Shown in pieces: positions 45,075-54,115 of a DNA stretch of 64,000 bases. The DNA comes from Fodinibacter luteus (GTDB lineage: Bacteria > Actinomycetota > Actinomycetes > Actinomycetales > Dermatophilaceae). Made by a program: the position numbers and the translations under genes. How positions within the stretch are numbered: the stretch's first letter is position 1; each line of letters opens with the position of its first letter. Where the stretch lies: contig NZ_BAABGM010000025.1 in NCBI RefSeq assembly GCF_039541575.1, positions 62,001 through 126,000 of the forward strand. Reading direction: 5' to 3'. The notes beneath the pieces are model-generated. The model was not told where the DNA came from. It saw only the letters and a program-made list of their open reading frames with translations, and ran no database searches.

Positions 45075-45145
45075 GACCTCGTGCGACCTACCCACGGTTC
45101 TCGTCGCTCTCCCGCGCCAGAACCGCACCCAGGTCGCACGAGGTC
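45075..45145. repeat. dispersed palindrome, family B copy 2
   Basis: GACCTCGTGCGACCT (45075-45089) and AGGTCGCACGAGGTC (45131-45145) are exact complements; inside them CGGTTCT pairs with AGAACCG. Shares CCGACCTCGTGCG and CACGGTTCTC with 31801-31830. Lies between the TipAL-like gene and tmk. Confidence 0.8.
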
Positions 45146-45162
45146 GCAGGCGGCGGGCGGGG

Positions 45163-45954
45163 TCAGGCCTGCTCGTGCCGGTCGGCGTTGGTGTGGATGG
45201 CGTCGTGGACGTAGGCGGCGAGGCCGGGCTCGAGGTCCTCGTAGGTCCTCGTGAACCGCGGGTCGGCGACGTACATGTCGGCCAGGCCCCGGTGGAAGCC
45301 GTGGTCGAGGTCGTAGAACCACCGCTCGATGTGCGCGCGGTGCGCCTCCGCGGCATCCATCGCCCGCGTCGACGTGGCGGGCTCGCCCGACCGCAGGGCG
45401 GCCACGAGGGCGGCGTTGACGGCATCCCCCTCGGCCTTGATCTCGGTCCACTGCTCCCGGGTGTAGCTGTTGGTGCGCGAGGCCGACTGGCGCCAGGCGT
45501 CGGTGTCGCCCCACCGCTCCTCGGCCTCGGCCTGGTACTCCTCGCTGAAGCCGTCGCCGAACAGCTCCGTGAGCTCCTCGGTCGTGGCGGGTCGGTGCTC
45601 CATGTGTGCCTCCAGTGCTCGGTCGATCGCCGCGACGAGCCGCTCGAGCTCGCCCAGCCGGGACATGACCGCGTCGCGCTGGCGCCGCAGGTGCTCCGCC
45701 GGCGTCCCCTGCCCGGCGAGCAGCGTGCGCACCTCGCCGAGGGGCAGGCCGAGCCGCCGGTAGGTGACGACGGTCGCGAGCCGGGCCAGGTCGGCATCCG
45801 TGTAGAGCCGGTACCCGGCGTGGGTGCGCGCGCTCGGCACGACGAGGCCCTCGGCGTCGTAGTGGTGCAGAGTGCGCACCGTGACGCCGAAGGACTCGGC
45901 CACCTGGCCGACGGTGAGCTCCACCCCGGCAGTGTGCTGGCTCGTCGCGGTCAT
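45163..45954 (-). CDS. MerR-family regulator with TipAS-like effector domain
   Basis: 263 residues. Residues 10-78 are a MerR winged HTH (LTVGQVAESFGVTVRTLHHYD, AGYRLYTDADLARL), then a coiled coil to about 120, then an all-helical TipAS domain (TREQWTEIKAEG, HRAHIERWFYDLD) that in Streptomyces TipAL traps thiopeptide antibiotics. ATG 45954 with GGTGG upstream. It should activate multidrug-response genes from a long-spacer promoter; none is adjacent. Confidence 0.9.
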   Translation of the reverse strand: MTATSQHTAGVELTVGQVAESFGVTVRTLHHYDAEGLVVPSARTHAGYRLYTDADLARLATVVTYRRLGLPLGEVRTLLAGQGTPAEHLRRQRDAVMSRLGELERLVAAIDRALEAHMEHRPATTEELTELFGDGFSEEYQAEAEERWGDTDAWRQSASRTNSYTREQWTEIKAEGDAVNAALVAALRSGEPATSTRAMDAAEAHRAHIERWFYDLDHGFHRGLADMYVADPRFTRTYEDLEPGLAAYVHDAIHTNADRHEQA

Positions 45955-46024
45955 GTCACCACCGTGCCGCCTCACGCGGCGTCAGGGTCAAGCCGGATGC
46001 CGGGCGGACGCCGCGGATGCCGGG

Positions 46025-46474
46025 TCACGCCTTCGGGGTCTCGAACCAGCTCGAGAGGCCGCTCGCGAGCCCGAGGTCGCCGCGCGCCTTGATCTTGCCC
46101 ATCATGAACATCATCGCGGGGTTGCCGGTGCCGGTGATGAGCTTGAGGAACTCGGCCGGGCCGAGCATGAGCGAGAGGTCGGGGGTCTGGCTCGGCCCCT
46201 TGTGGATCGTGCACGTGCCGGCGTCGACGACGACCCCGTAGGTGTCGCTCGTGTCCCCCGGGCCGCCGGTGATGCGGAAGTCGATCCGCGCGCTGCGGTC
46301 ACCCGCCTTCTCGGGGCGGAACTGGTGGGGGAAGCGGGCGAAGATGGCGTCGAGCGTCTCGACCCGGTGGCCACCGCCGAGGTCGTCCCGGATCTGCTGG
46401 TCCGACATGCCCTTGATGAGGGCGACGAACTCGGTTGCGGAGAGGTTCTCGAGGACGTCGGGGTGCAGGTACAT
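46025..46474 (-). CDS. SCP2 sterol-carrier-like protein
   Basis: 149 residues. The C-terminal part RIDFRITGG, VVVDAGTCTIHKG, PDLSLMLGPAEFLKLITGTGNP and KARGDLGLASGL has the SCP2 lipid-binding fold. ATG 46474. Such proteins bind hydrophobic ligands or act as domains of larger enzymes; the ligand here is unknown. It stands between unrelated genes. Confidence 0.85.
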   Translation of the reverse strand: MYLHPDVLENLSATEFVALIKGMSDQQIRDDLGGGHRVETLDAIFARFPHQFRPEKAGDRSARIDFRITGGPGDTSDTYGVVVDAGTCTIHKGPSQTPDLSLMLGPAEFLKLITGTGNPAMMFMMGKIKARGDLGLASGLSSWFETPKA

Positions 46475-46565
46475 GCCGGCTCCGGGGTCGGTGCCGCGGC
46501 CACGGCGACTGCGGCGGTCCCACGAACCTAGGCGCGGGTGCCGACCGGGGCAAGCGGCGCCCGGG

Positions 46566-47906
46566 TCAGCGCGCCCGGGCCGGCGTCACGGCTCGGGTCA
46601 CGGGGCCGCCCGTCCCGGCGAGGCGTTCGAGGAGGTCCGCGGCCTCGTGGGCGGCGTCGTGGGCCCGCAGCTCCCGACCCATGCCTGCGGCGGCGGCCGC
46701 GAACGCGGGGTCGCGCAGCACCCGGCGCACGGCCGCACGCAGCCGACGGGGGTGCGGTCGGGTGGCTCGGATGCGGACCCCCACCCCGCTCCACCGGATG
46801 CGCGCCCCGATCTCGGCCTTCTCCTCGGTCGAGCCCGCCTGCACGAGGGGGACTCCGTGGTGCAGCGCGGTGGTCACACCGGTGTACCCGCCGTTCGTCA
46901 GGCACACGTCGGCGTGCGGGAGCAGCAGGTCGTAGGGCACGAACTCGCAGACCCGCGCGTTGGCGGGCACCGGGCCGCCGAGGGCGGCCTCGAGCCGAGT
47001 CGGCGACACCCCCCCGGTCGTCACGACGACGAGGACGTCCTCGTCGGCGAGCGCCCGCAGGGCCGGGACGACGAGCTCGGTCATGTCGTGCCTGATGCTG
47101 CCCTGGGTCACGTGCACGACGGGGCGGGACGACGTGCGCACCTCGTCCCACCACGCGGGCGGCACCCAGCGCGGGGGGTCAGGGCGCAGGGCACCGATCC
47201 AGTGCACGGTCGGCGACAGGTCGGGCACCGGGTACTCGAACGACGGGCCGCACGCCTGCAGGTGCAGCAGCGGCGACACCGATGCCTCGAGCACGTCCCT
47301 GCCGTCGCGTGCCAGACCCAGCTCGCGGCGCAGGCGGTCGTGGCGTTCCTGCGCCTCGGCGAAGACCCACCGTCGGGACGCCGTGCGGACCGCGTGGTTG
47401 CGCAGCCGCGACGCGGGCGCGAGGAGCGGCCCTCGCAGTGGTCGCAGGCCCGGCCCGAAGGCTGGGGTCGGCCCGTGGGCCCGCACGAGGGGGCCGTCGC
47501 CGAACGTGGCCGAGGGGACGCCGAGCGCCTCCCCGAGCAGCCCGACCCCGTAGCTCAGCGCGTCGGACACGAGGGCGTCGACCGGGGTCTCGTCGAGCAC
47601 GGCACGCAGGTCGGCGACCCGGCGGGGGGCCTCACCGACGAAGACGTCGGCGTACGCACGCCCGATGGCCCGTGGTCCCCGGAGCCCTGCGAGCTGGGGG
47701 AACTCGTCGAGCAGGCGCGCCCCGTCGAAGTCGCGCGTCGTGCGGAAGGGCAGCGGGGTCGCGCCGACGCGCGCGACGTCGTCGTGGAAGCGGCGGCTCG
47801 CGAACCACAGCACCTCGTGACCGCGCTCGACGAGCCGGGCGGCCACGGGCAGCGGGAAGCGGGTGTGGGCCGGGACCGGCACCGTGGCGAAGAGGAAGCG
47901 GGACAT
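46566..47906 (-). CDS. GT1/MGT-type UDP-glycosyltransferase
   Basis: 446 residues of the GT-B fold. The N-domain binds an acceptor (VPVPAHTRFPLPVAARLVERGHEV); the C-domain has VVHVTQGS, EFVPYDLLLPHADVCLTNGGYTGVTTALHHGVPLV, the PSPG-like nucleotide-sugar region. The family glycosylates macrolides, phenolics or lipids, often for detoxification. ATG 47906, 27 bp downstream of topA. The acceptor is unknown. Confidence 0.88.
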   Translation of the reverse strand: MSRFLFATVPVPAHTRFPLPVAARLVERGHEVLWFASRRFHDDVARVGATPLPFRTTRDFDGARLLDEFPQLAGLRGPRAIGRAYADVFVGEAPRRVADLRAVLDETPVDALVSDALSYGVGLLGEALGVPSATFGDGPLVRAHGPTPAFGPGLRPLRGPLLAPASRLRNHAVRTASRRWVFAEAQERHDRLRRELGLARDGRDVLEASVSPLLHLQACGPSFEYPVPDLSPTVHWIGALRPDPPRWVPPAWWDEVRTSSRPVVHVTQGSIRHDMTELVVPALRALADEDVLVVVTTGGVSPTRLEAALGGPVPANARVCEFVPYDLLLPHADVCLTNGGYTGVTTALHHGVPLVQAGSTEEKAEIGARIRWSGVGVRIRATRPHPRRLRAAVRRVLRDPAFAAAAAGMGRELRAHDAAHEAADLLERLAGTGGPVTRAVTPARAR

Positions 47907-47933
47907 CGTGGGTCTCCCCCGGACCTGCCGGCC

Positions 47934-50867
47934 TCAGGCCTGCGTCGCGGGCCGCGCGCCGGCCGCCTTCGTCGCAGCGGGCCCCGTCGCAGCGTCCTTC
48001 GTGGCAGTCGCCTTCGCGGCACTCGACTTCGTTGCGGCCGCCTTCGTCGCCGTCGCCTTCGTGGCAGCCGCCTTCGTCGCGCTCGCGTTCGTCGCGGTCT
48101 TGCTCGCGGCCGTCTTCCGGGTCGCCGTCTTGCGCGTCGCCGTCTTCTTCGTCGGTGCCTTCTTCGTCGTCCGCTTCTTCACCGGCCCGCGCGCCCGCTT
48201 GTCGGCGAGCAGCTCGTAGCCGCGCTCAGGAGTGATCTTCTCCGGGTCGTCGTCCTTGCGCAGGGTCGCGTTCGTCTCCCCGTCGGTGACGTACGGCCCG
48301 AACCGGCCGTCCTTGACGACGACCGCACGCCCCGACACGGGGTCGGTGCCGAGCTCAGCGATCGGTGGCTTGGCGGCCGCGCGCCCCCGCTGCTTGGGCT
48401 GGGCGTAGATCGCGAGGGCCTGCTCGAGGGTGATGTCGAACAGCTGCTGCTCGGTCTCGATCGAGCGCGAGTCGGTGCCCTTCTTGAGGTAGGGCCCGTA
48501 CCGGCCGTTCTGAGCCGTGATCTCCTCCCCCGAGTCGGGGTCGACGCCGACGACGCGCGGCAGGGACAGCAGCCTCAGCGCCGTGTCGAGGTCGATCGTC
48601 GCGAGGTCCATGTCCTTGAACAGGGATGCCGTGCGCGGCTTGGCCCTGGCCGCCTTGCCCCGCCCCTTGGCCGGCGCCTCGTCGGCCTCCGGCAGCACCT
48701 CGGTGACGTACGGGCCGTACCGGCCGGCCCGGGCCACGACCTCGTGGCCGGTCGACGGGTCCGTGCCGAGCACGCGACCGTCGTCGGCCGCGGTCTCGAG
48801 CAGCTCGCGCGCCAGGGCCGGGGTCAGCTCGTCGGGGGCGATGTCGTCGCCGATCGTGGCCCGCCGAGGCGCGGCCGGGGCGGCGCCCTCACCCAGCGCC
48901 GCGGCATCCGTCACCTCCCCGGTGCTGGGGTCGACGCCGGCCGGCACCGTCTCCTCGACATAGGGGCCGTAGCGCCCGACCCGCACGACGATGCCCTCCC
49001 CGATGTCGATCGTCGAGATGGCGCGGGCGTCGATGTCGCCGAGGTCGTCGACGAGGTCGCGCAGGCCCTCGGCCGAGGTCGCCTCGTCGCCGAAGTAGAA
49101 CCGCCGGAGCCACGCCGCGCGCTGCTCGTCGCCGCGGGCGATGGCGTCGAGGTCCTCCTCCATCGAGGCGGTGAACCCGTAGTCGACGAGCCGCGAGAAG
49201 TGCTCCTCCATGAGCCGGGTCACGGCGAACGCGAGCCAGCTCGGGATGAGGGCCGACCCTCGGTTCGACACGTAGCCGCGGTCCTGGATCGTCCCGATCG
49301 TCGAGGCGTACGTCGAGGGGCGGCCGATGCCGCGCTCCTCCATCGCCTTGACGAGGGTCGCCTCGGTGTAGCGCGGCGGCGGGGAGGTCTCGTGGCCGAG
49401 CGCCTCGGCGCGCACGGTGCGCAGCGCGGTGCCCACCCCGAGGCGGGGCAGTCGGCGCTCCTCCTGGGCCTCGTCCTTGCGACGGGTCGCCTGGCGCTCG
49501 TCGCGACCCTCCTCGTAGGCCGCGAGGAAGCCGCGGAAGGTGATGACCGTGCCGGACGCCGACAGCTCGACGGCTCGCGCCGGCGCGCCCTCGCCGAGCG
49601 TCGCCCCGAGCCGCACGGATGCCGTGGAGCCCCGGGCGTCGGCCATCTGCGAGGCGACGGTGCGCTTCCAGATGAGCTCGTAGAGCGCGTACTCCTCCCC
49701 CCGCAGCTCGCCGCTGACCTGGGCCGGCGTGCGGAACCGGTCGCCGGCCGGGCGGATCGCCTCGTGCGCCTCCTGGGCGTTCTTGACCTTCTTCTCGTAG
49801 CGGCGGGGGGCGTCGGGGACGTACTCCCCGCCGTAGAGGTCGCGGGCCTGCTGGCGGGCGGCGGCCAGCGCGGCATCCGACAACGTCGTGCTGTCGGTGC
49901 GCATGTAGGTGATGTAGCCGTTCTCGTAGAGCCGCTGGGCGACCCGCATCGCGTTGCGGCTGTTGAGGCGCAGCTTGCGCGAGGCCTCCTGCTGCAACGT
50001 GCTCGTCGTGAACGGCGCGCTCGGGCGGCGCGTGTAGGGCTTCTCGGACACGTCGGTGACGGTCACCTCGGATGCCGGGAGCGCGGCGGCGATGCCGGTC
50101 GCGGCGGCCTCGTCGAGCTGGACCGCCTTGGCCGTGGTGAGGGTGCCGTCGTCGGCGAAGTCGCGGCCGGTGGCGACCTTGCGGCCGTCGACGCCGGTGA
50201 GCCGGGCCGTGAAGACGTTGGACTCGCCGTCGGGGGTGAAGTCGCCCTCGACGTCCCAGTAGCTCGCCGCCCGGAAGGCCATCCGCTCGCGCTCGCGCTC
50301 GACGACGAGCCGGGTCGCGACGGACTGCACCCGCCCGGCGGACAGGCCGGCCTTGACCTTGCGCCACAGCACCGGGCTCACCTCGTAGCCGTAGAGGCGG
50401 TCGAGGATGCGGCGGGTCTCCTGGGCGTCCACGAGGTGGGTGTCGACCTCGCGGGTCGTGTTCGCCGCGCGCTGGATGGCCTCCTTGGTGATCTCGTGGA
50501 ACACCATCCGCTTGACCGGGACCTTGGGCTGGAGGGTCTCGAGCAGGTGCCAGGCGATCGCCTCGCCCTCGCGGTCCTCATCCGTGGCGAGGTAGAGCTC
50601 GTCGGCGCCCTTGAGGAGCGCCCTGAGCTCGCGGACCTTCTTCTTCTTGTCGGCGTCGACGACGTAGTAGGGGTCGAAGTCGTCGTCGATGTTGACCCCG
50701 AACTTGCCGAACGGGCCCTTCTTCATCTCCGGGGGCAGCTCGCTCGGGGTCGGGATGTCGCGGATGTGGCCGACGGACGCCTCGACGTCCCAGTCGGCGC
50801 CGAGGTAGCCGGCGATCGTGCGCGCCTTGGCCGGTGACTCGACGATGACGAGCTTGCGTCCTGACAT
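47934..50867 (-). CDS. topA: DNA topoisomerase I (type IA) with basic tail
   Basis: 977 residues. It relaxes negative supercoils through a covalent 5'-Tyr link. Toprim LVIVESPAKARTIAGYLG and DEDREGEAI, the active-site Tyr in YITYMRTDST, and GYxxNRGSALIPS are present. Three to four TopoI C-terminal repeats (RYGPYV) follow, in place of zinc fingers. The final 90 residues are a KTAT/KAAA repeat tail like that of mycobacterial TopA, which aids processivity. ATG 50867. The longer upstream frame lacks support. Confidence 0.97.
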   Translation of the reverse strand: MSGRKLVIVESPAKARTIAGYLGADWDVEASVGHIRDIPTPSELPPEMKKGPFGKFGVNIDDDFDPYYVVDADKKKKVRELRALLKGADELYLATDEDREGEAIAWHLLETLQPKVPVKRMVFHEITKEAIQRAANTTREVDTHLVDAQETRRILDRLYGYEVSPVLWRKVKAGLSAGRVQSVATRLVVERERERMAFRAASYWDVEGDFTPDGESNVFTARLTGVDGRKVATGRDFADDGTLTTAKAVQLDEAAATGIAAALPASEVTVTDVSEKPYTRRPSAPFTTSTLQQEASRKLRLNSRNAMRVAQRLYENGYITYMRTDSTTLSDAALAAARQQARDLYGGEYVPDAPRRYEKKVKNAQEAHEAIRPAGDRFRTPAQVSGELRGEEYALYELIWKRTVASQMADARGSTASVRLGATLGEGAPARAVELSASGTVITFRGFLAAYEEGRDERQATRRKDEAQEERRLPRLGVGTALRTVRAEALGHETSPPPRYTEATLVKAMEERGIGRPSTYASTIGTIQDRGYVSNRGSALIPSWLAFAVTRLMEEHFSRLVDYGFTASMEEDLDAIARGDEQRAAWLRRFYFGDEATSAEGLRDLVDDLGDIDARAISTIDIGEGIVVRVGRYGPYVEETVPAGVDPSTGEVTDAAALGEGAAPAAPRRATIGDDIAPDELTPALARELLETAADDGRVLGTDPSTGHEVVARAGRYGPYVTEVLPEADEAPAKGRGKAARAKPRTASLFKDMDLATIDLDTALRLLSLPRVVGVDPDSGEEITAQNGRYGPYLKKGTDSRSIETEQQLFDITLEQALAIYAQPKQRGRAAAKPPIAELGTDPVSGRAVVVKDGRFGPYVTDGETNATLRKDDDPEKITPERGYELLADKRARGPVKKRTTKKAPTKKTATRKTATRKTAASKTATNASATKAAATKATATKAAATKSSAAKATATKDAATGPAATKAAGARPATQA

Positions 50868-50981
50868 GGGTGCACCTGATCCGTTCCGTCGACCCACGTG
50901 CAGCGGATTCGTCGCTGCTCCGACGTGGAGACGCCCCGACGGTAGCGCCCGCACGACGCTTTCGTGCAAACCGGTCGTGGT

Positions 50982-51833
50982 TCAGACCCCGAGCGCCCGC
51001 TCCACCGCGGCCCGCATGACGTCCCGGTCGGGCTCGACCCCGGTCCAGTGCCGCACGGCGAGCGCGCCCTGGCCGACGAGCATGCCGAGGCCGTCGAGGG
51101 TCACGGCCCCCCGGGCCGCGGCGGCCCGGAGCAGGGCGGTTCGGGGTGGGGACACGACGACGTCCGCGACGACGAGCCCGTCGCCGAGGCTGTCGAGGTC
51201 GACGTCGACGAGGGCGTCGCCGTCGCCGAACCCGACCGACGTCGCGTTGACGAGCACGTCGGTGGTGTCCGGCACGGCGTACGTACGGTCCCAGGCGACG
51301 AACGTTGCCGGCACCGCCGTGCCGGCGGTCACGACCCGGGCGAGCTCCTCGCCCCGACGAGCGTTGCGGTTGACCACCGTCACCGAGGCGGCTCCGGCGA
51401 GCGCCGTCTCGACCGCGACCGCACGGGCGGCGCCCCCGGCGCCGAGGACGACGACCTCGAGGCCGGTCGGGTCGACGACGGTGCGCAGCGACTCGACGAA
51501 CCCCTGCCCGTCGGTGTTGTGTCCCACGAGGTCCCCGTCCGTCGCCACGACGGTGTTGACGGCGCCGATGACCTCGGCCGACTCCGCGAGCAGGTCGAGG
51601 TGGTCGATGACCGCGACCTTGTGCGGCAGCGAGCAGTTGAAGCCCGCCCAGCCCATGGCGCGAGCCCCGGCGACGGCGTCGCCGAGCGACCCGGGCGCCA
51701 CGTCGCAGTTGAGGTACCTGGCGTCCAGGCCGTGGTGCCGGTACGCGGCCTCGACCATGGCGACGGTGGGGTTGCCGACCGCGGGGGTGGAGAACGACCC
51801 GGTGTGGACGCCGAGGAAGGTCGCCGTGCTCAC
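50982..51833 (-). CDS. AroE-like shikimate/quinate dehydrogenase family protein
   Basis: 283 residues. NADP-binding VVLGAGGAARAVAVE, catalytic Lys in FNCSLPHKVAV and Asp in NTDGQGF are present. The substrate loop HTGSFSTPAVGNP differs from the SxSP(x)HN of housekeeping AroE, so it may be a shikimate-dehydrogenase-like paralogue using another cyclitol. GTG 51833 overlaps the acetyltransferase stop as GTGA. No other shikimate gene is near. Confidence 0.82.
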   Translation of the reverse strand: MSTATFLGVHTGSFSTPAVGNPTVAMVEAAYRHHGLDARYLNCDVAPGSLGDAVAGARAMGWAGFNCSLPHKVAVIDHLDLLAESAEVIGAVNTVVATDGDLVGHNTDGQGFVESLRTVVDPTGLEVVVLGAGGAARAVAVETALAGAASVTVVNRNARRGEELARVVTAGTAVPATFVAWDRTYAVPDTTDVLVNATSVGFGDGDALVDVDLDSLGDGLVVADVVVSPPRTALLRAAAARGAVTLDGLGMLVGQGALAVRHWTGVEPDRDVMRAAVERALGV

Positions 51834-52312
51834 CGCGTCGGCCCGGTGGCGAGGTCGAGGGCGAGGATGACCTCGCCGTCGGGGTCGAGCTCGCCGGTCG
51901 GCACGAACCCGAGCCCCTCGTAGAACGGCTGCGGTGAGCCCTCGCCCGGGACGCAGCTCGTGAGCAGGGTGTCGGCCCCGTCGGCACGCACCGCCTCGGC
52001 GACGAGGGCGACCGCGGCGGCGCCGATGCCCCGCCCCTGGTACCGGGCGTCGACGAGGAGGCGCCACAGGTAGTAAGGACCCCACATCTCGCCGGGGACC
52101 GGCACGACGTCCCACGCCACCATGACGAAACCGGCGGGGATGCCGTCGGCCAGCACGGCGCGCATCCAGGCGTTCCCCTCGGGCTCGTCGACGGCGTCGA
52201 CGAAGGACTGCTCGACCGAGGCGACGAAACCCTCCTGGCCGGGGGCGACCCGCAGCGCGCGGACGGCATCCTCGATGTCGGGACCGATCTCGCGCAGCGT
52301 GACGGATGGCAT
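51830..52312 (-). CDS. GNAT-family acetyltransferase (AroE-like partner)
   Basis: 160 residues. LWRLLVDARYQGRGIGAAAVALVAEAV is the acetyl-CoA loop and QPFYEGLGFVPTGEL the C-terminal block. The general pattern resembles spermidine/spermine and Paia-like enzymes. ATG 52312 is chosen over an upstream frame start that would overlap the divergent operator. It is co-transcribed with the AroE-like gene. Confidence 0.83.
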   Translation of the reverse strand: MPSVTLREIGPDIEDAVRALRVAPGQEGFVASVEQSFVDAVDEPEGNAWMRAVLADGIPAGFVMVAWDVVPVPGEMWGPYYLWRLLVDARYQGRGIGAAAVALVAEAVRADGADTLLTSCVPGEGSPQPFYEGLGFVPTGELDPDGEVILALDLATGPTR

Positions 52313-52372
52313 GGCCACAGGAGACCATGGACGCGGCGTCGCGTCGAGGGAACACCCGGGCGAGGCACATGG

Positions 52373-52384
52373 TTGAATCTTCAA
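52373..52384. promoter_or_regulatory. palindrome TTGAATCTTCAA before the dioxygenase
   Basis: TTGAA-TC-TTCAA is a perfect 12-bp palindrome in a short AT-rich patch, 23 bp before the dioxygenase ATG. Size and base content suit a MarR-family operator; no MarR gene is in the window. Confidence 0.5.
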
Positions 52385-52407
52385 TGAACTTGACCGAGGA
52401 GCCTCGC

Positions 52408-53214
52408 ATGAGCCCGACCGCCCGCGCCACCGATCGCCAGCCCGTCCTCTACCTCAGCCACGGGGCGCCCCCGCTCGCCGACGACGAGCGCTGGACGGCG
52501 GAGCTCGCGGCGTGGTCGAGCGACCTCCCGCGCCCGACGTCGGTGCTCATGGTGTCGGCGCACTGGGAGCTCGCGCCCGTCGCGGTGTCGGCGACGTCGG
52601 GCGAGGTACCGCTGCTCTACGACTTCTGGGGCTTCCCCCAGCGGTACTACGAGGTGACCTACGACGCCCCCGGCGCGCCCGGCCTGGCACGGTCGGTGGC
52701 CGGCCTGCTCTCAGGGGCCGGCGAGGCCCTCCACCAGGACCCGGCGCGCGGGCTCGACCACGGGGCGTACGTCCCGCTCAAGGAGATGTTCCCCGAGGCC
52801 GACGTTCCGGTGCTCCAGCTGTCGATGCCGACGCTCGACCCGCAGCGGCTGTTCGACCTCGGCCGGCGCCTGGCCCCCCTGCGCGACGAGGGCGTGCTCA
52901 TCGTCGGCTCGGGGTTCACGACGCACAACCTGCGCTGGTTCGACCCTGGCGCCCCGTCGGACGCGCCGCCGCCCGCCCCGTCGGCCGAGTTCGACCACTG
53001 GGCGGCCGAGGCCGTCGGGGCCGGTGACGTCGACGCCGTGCTCGACTTCCTCGCCAAGGCCCCCGCGGCCCGCGAGGCCCACCCACGTACCGAGCACTGG
53101 GCGCCGCTCTACGTCGCGCTCGGCGCGGCGTCGGCCTCGGGTGGGGTCGCCGCCCGCAGCGTCATCGAGGGCTTCTGGTTCGGGCTGAGCAAGCGCTCCT
53201 GGCAGTTCGCCTGA
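52408..53214 (+). CDS. class III extradiol ring-cleavage dioxygenase (DODA/LigB type)
   Basis: 268 residues. LYLSHGAPPL, VLMVSAHWEL, LDHGAYVPLKEMFPEADVPV, IVGSGFTTHNL and the late TEHWAPL supply the His ligands of a zinc or iron centre as in 4,5-DOPA dioxygenase/YgiD. It opens catecholic rings; the substrate is unknown. ATG 52408 has GAGGAG upstream; ATG 52384 is less well spaced. A palindrome upstream suggests control by an absent MarR-type regulator. It ends in a dispersed palindrome. Confidence 0.9.
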   Translation: MSPTARATDRQPVLYLSHGAPPLADDERWTAELAAWSSDLPRPTSVLMVSAHWELAPVAVSATSGEVPLLYDFWGFPQRYYEVTYDAPGAPGLARSVAGLLSGAGEALHQDPARGLDHGAYVPLKEMFPEADVPVLQLSMPTLDPQRLFDLGRRLAPLRDEGVLIVGSGFTTHNLRWFDPGAPSDAPPPAPSAEFDHWAAEAVGAGDVDAVLDFLAKAPAAREAHPRTEHWAPLYVALGAASASGGVAARSVIEGFWFGLSKRSWQFA

Positions 53215-53238
53215 CGGTTCGCCTGACCTCGACTCATG

Positions 53239-53294
53239 GCACATCACCCACGCCCCGAGGGTCCCCGGGCGTGGGTGATGTGCAGTCAGTCGGG
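53239..53294. repeat. dispersed palindrome, family A copy 2
   Basis: GCACATCACCCACGCCC (53239-53255) and its perfect complement (53267-53283) form a 17-bp stem with an 11-base loop; GCAGTCAGTCG follows directly after (overlapping at GC). It lies between convergent dioxygenase and dienelactone hydrolase genes and matches the element at 6248-6311. Confidence 0.85.
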
Positions 53295-53317
53295 CGATCC
53301 GGGGCGGGCGGGCGCAG

Positions 53318-54019
53318 TCACGGCCCGAGGTGGTCGTGGAGGAAGGCCTCGATGCGCCCCCACGCGTGCTCGGCCGAGGCCGGCTGCGGACCCGCCCGCA
53401 GCAGCAGGCGCGACACCGGCGCGGCGTACCACGGGGCGTTGTCCGCGTCGTTGAGGAAGGAGTGCCCGGCCCCCGGGTACTCCTCGACGTCGTGCGGCAC
53501 CCGCCGCGCCTCGAGGGCGCCCTCGAGCCGCCGCGCCGCCCCGCGGAGTAGGAGGTCACGCCCCCCGTAGCTCGCCACGACCGGACACGCACCCTCGAGC
53601 ACGTCCAGGTCGCGGGGCAGGATGCCGTAGTTCACCGACGCGGCGTCCCACCCCGGGCGGCCCGCGAGCAGCAGCGCGAACGACCCGCCCATGCAGAACC
53701 CGATGACTCCGACCGCGCCCGAGCACGGCGCGTCGTCGAGCAGGGCGGTGCGGGTGGCCTCGAGGTCCTCGAACGCCCGGCCCCGCCCGCGGCCGATCGC
53801 CGCGAACGTCCGCGCGAGGCAGACCGGCCTGCGCCCGCGGGCCAGCAGGTCGGGGGCGAGCACGACGAACCCCATCGCCGCGACCCGGTCGGCCGAGCGG
53901 CGCATGACGTCGTCGAGGCCGAACGCCTCGTGGACGAGCACCACCCCCGGCCACGGCCCGACACCGGAGGGCACCGCTCGGTATGCCGGGAGGTCGCCGA
54001 CCGTCGTCATCTCACCCAT
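53318..54019 (-). CDS. dienelactone hydrolase family protein
   Basis: 233 residues, alpha/beta hydrolase. The nucleophile is Cys in GFCMGGSFAL, the acid in ASYGGRD and the His in GAGHSFLND. The family hydrolyses lactones of aromatic degradation or other esters. ATG 54019 (54010 also possible). It converges with the ring-cleavage dioxygenase across a strong palindrome; both may serve aromatic breakdown, though they are not in one operon. Confidence 0.88.
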   Translation of the reverse strand: MGEMTTVGDLPAYRAVPSGVGPWPGVVLVHEAFGLDDVMRRSADRVAAMGFVVLAPDLLARGRRPVCLARTFAAIGRGRGRAFEDLEATRTALLDDAPCSGAVGVIGFCMGGSFALLLAGRPGWDAASVNYGILPRDLDVLEGACPVVASYGGRDLLLRGAARRLEGALEARRVPHDVEEYPGAGHSFLNDADNAPWYAAPVSRLLLRAGPQPASAEHAWGRIEAFLHDHLGP

Positions 54020-54115
54020 GGCGCGACGGTACGCGCCGGGTCGCCCGGTGGACCGGTGGCCCGGAAGCCGTGTGTCGTCGCACCGGACGGGCGTCGCGGG
54101 TCCTACATTGCAGGC

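Noticed and set aside
46242..50837. A 1531-codon rightward open frame opposite topA and the glycosyltransferase
   Set aside because: It is antisense to two clearly coding genes, has no start signal, and its product is Arg/Gly/Val noise typical of high-G+C shadow frames.
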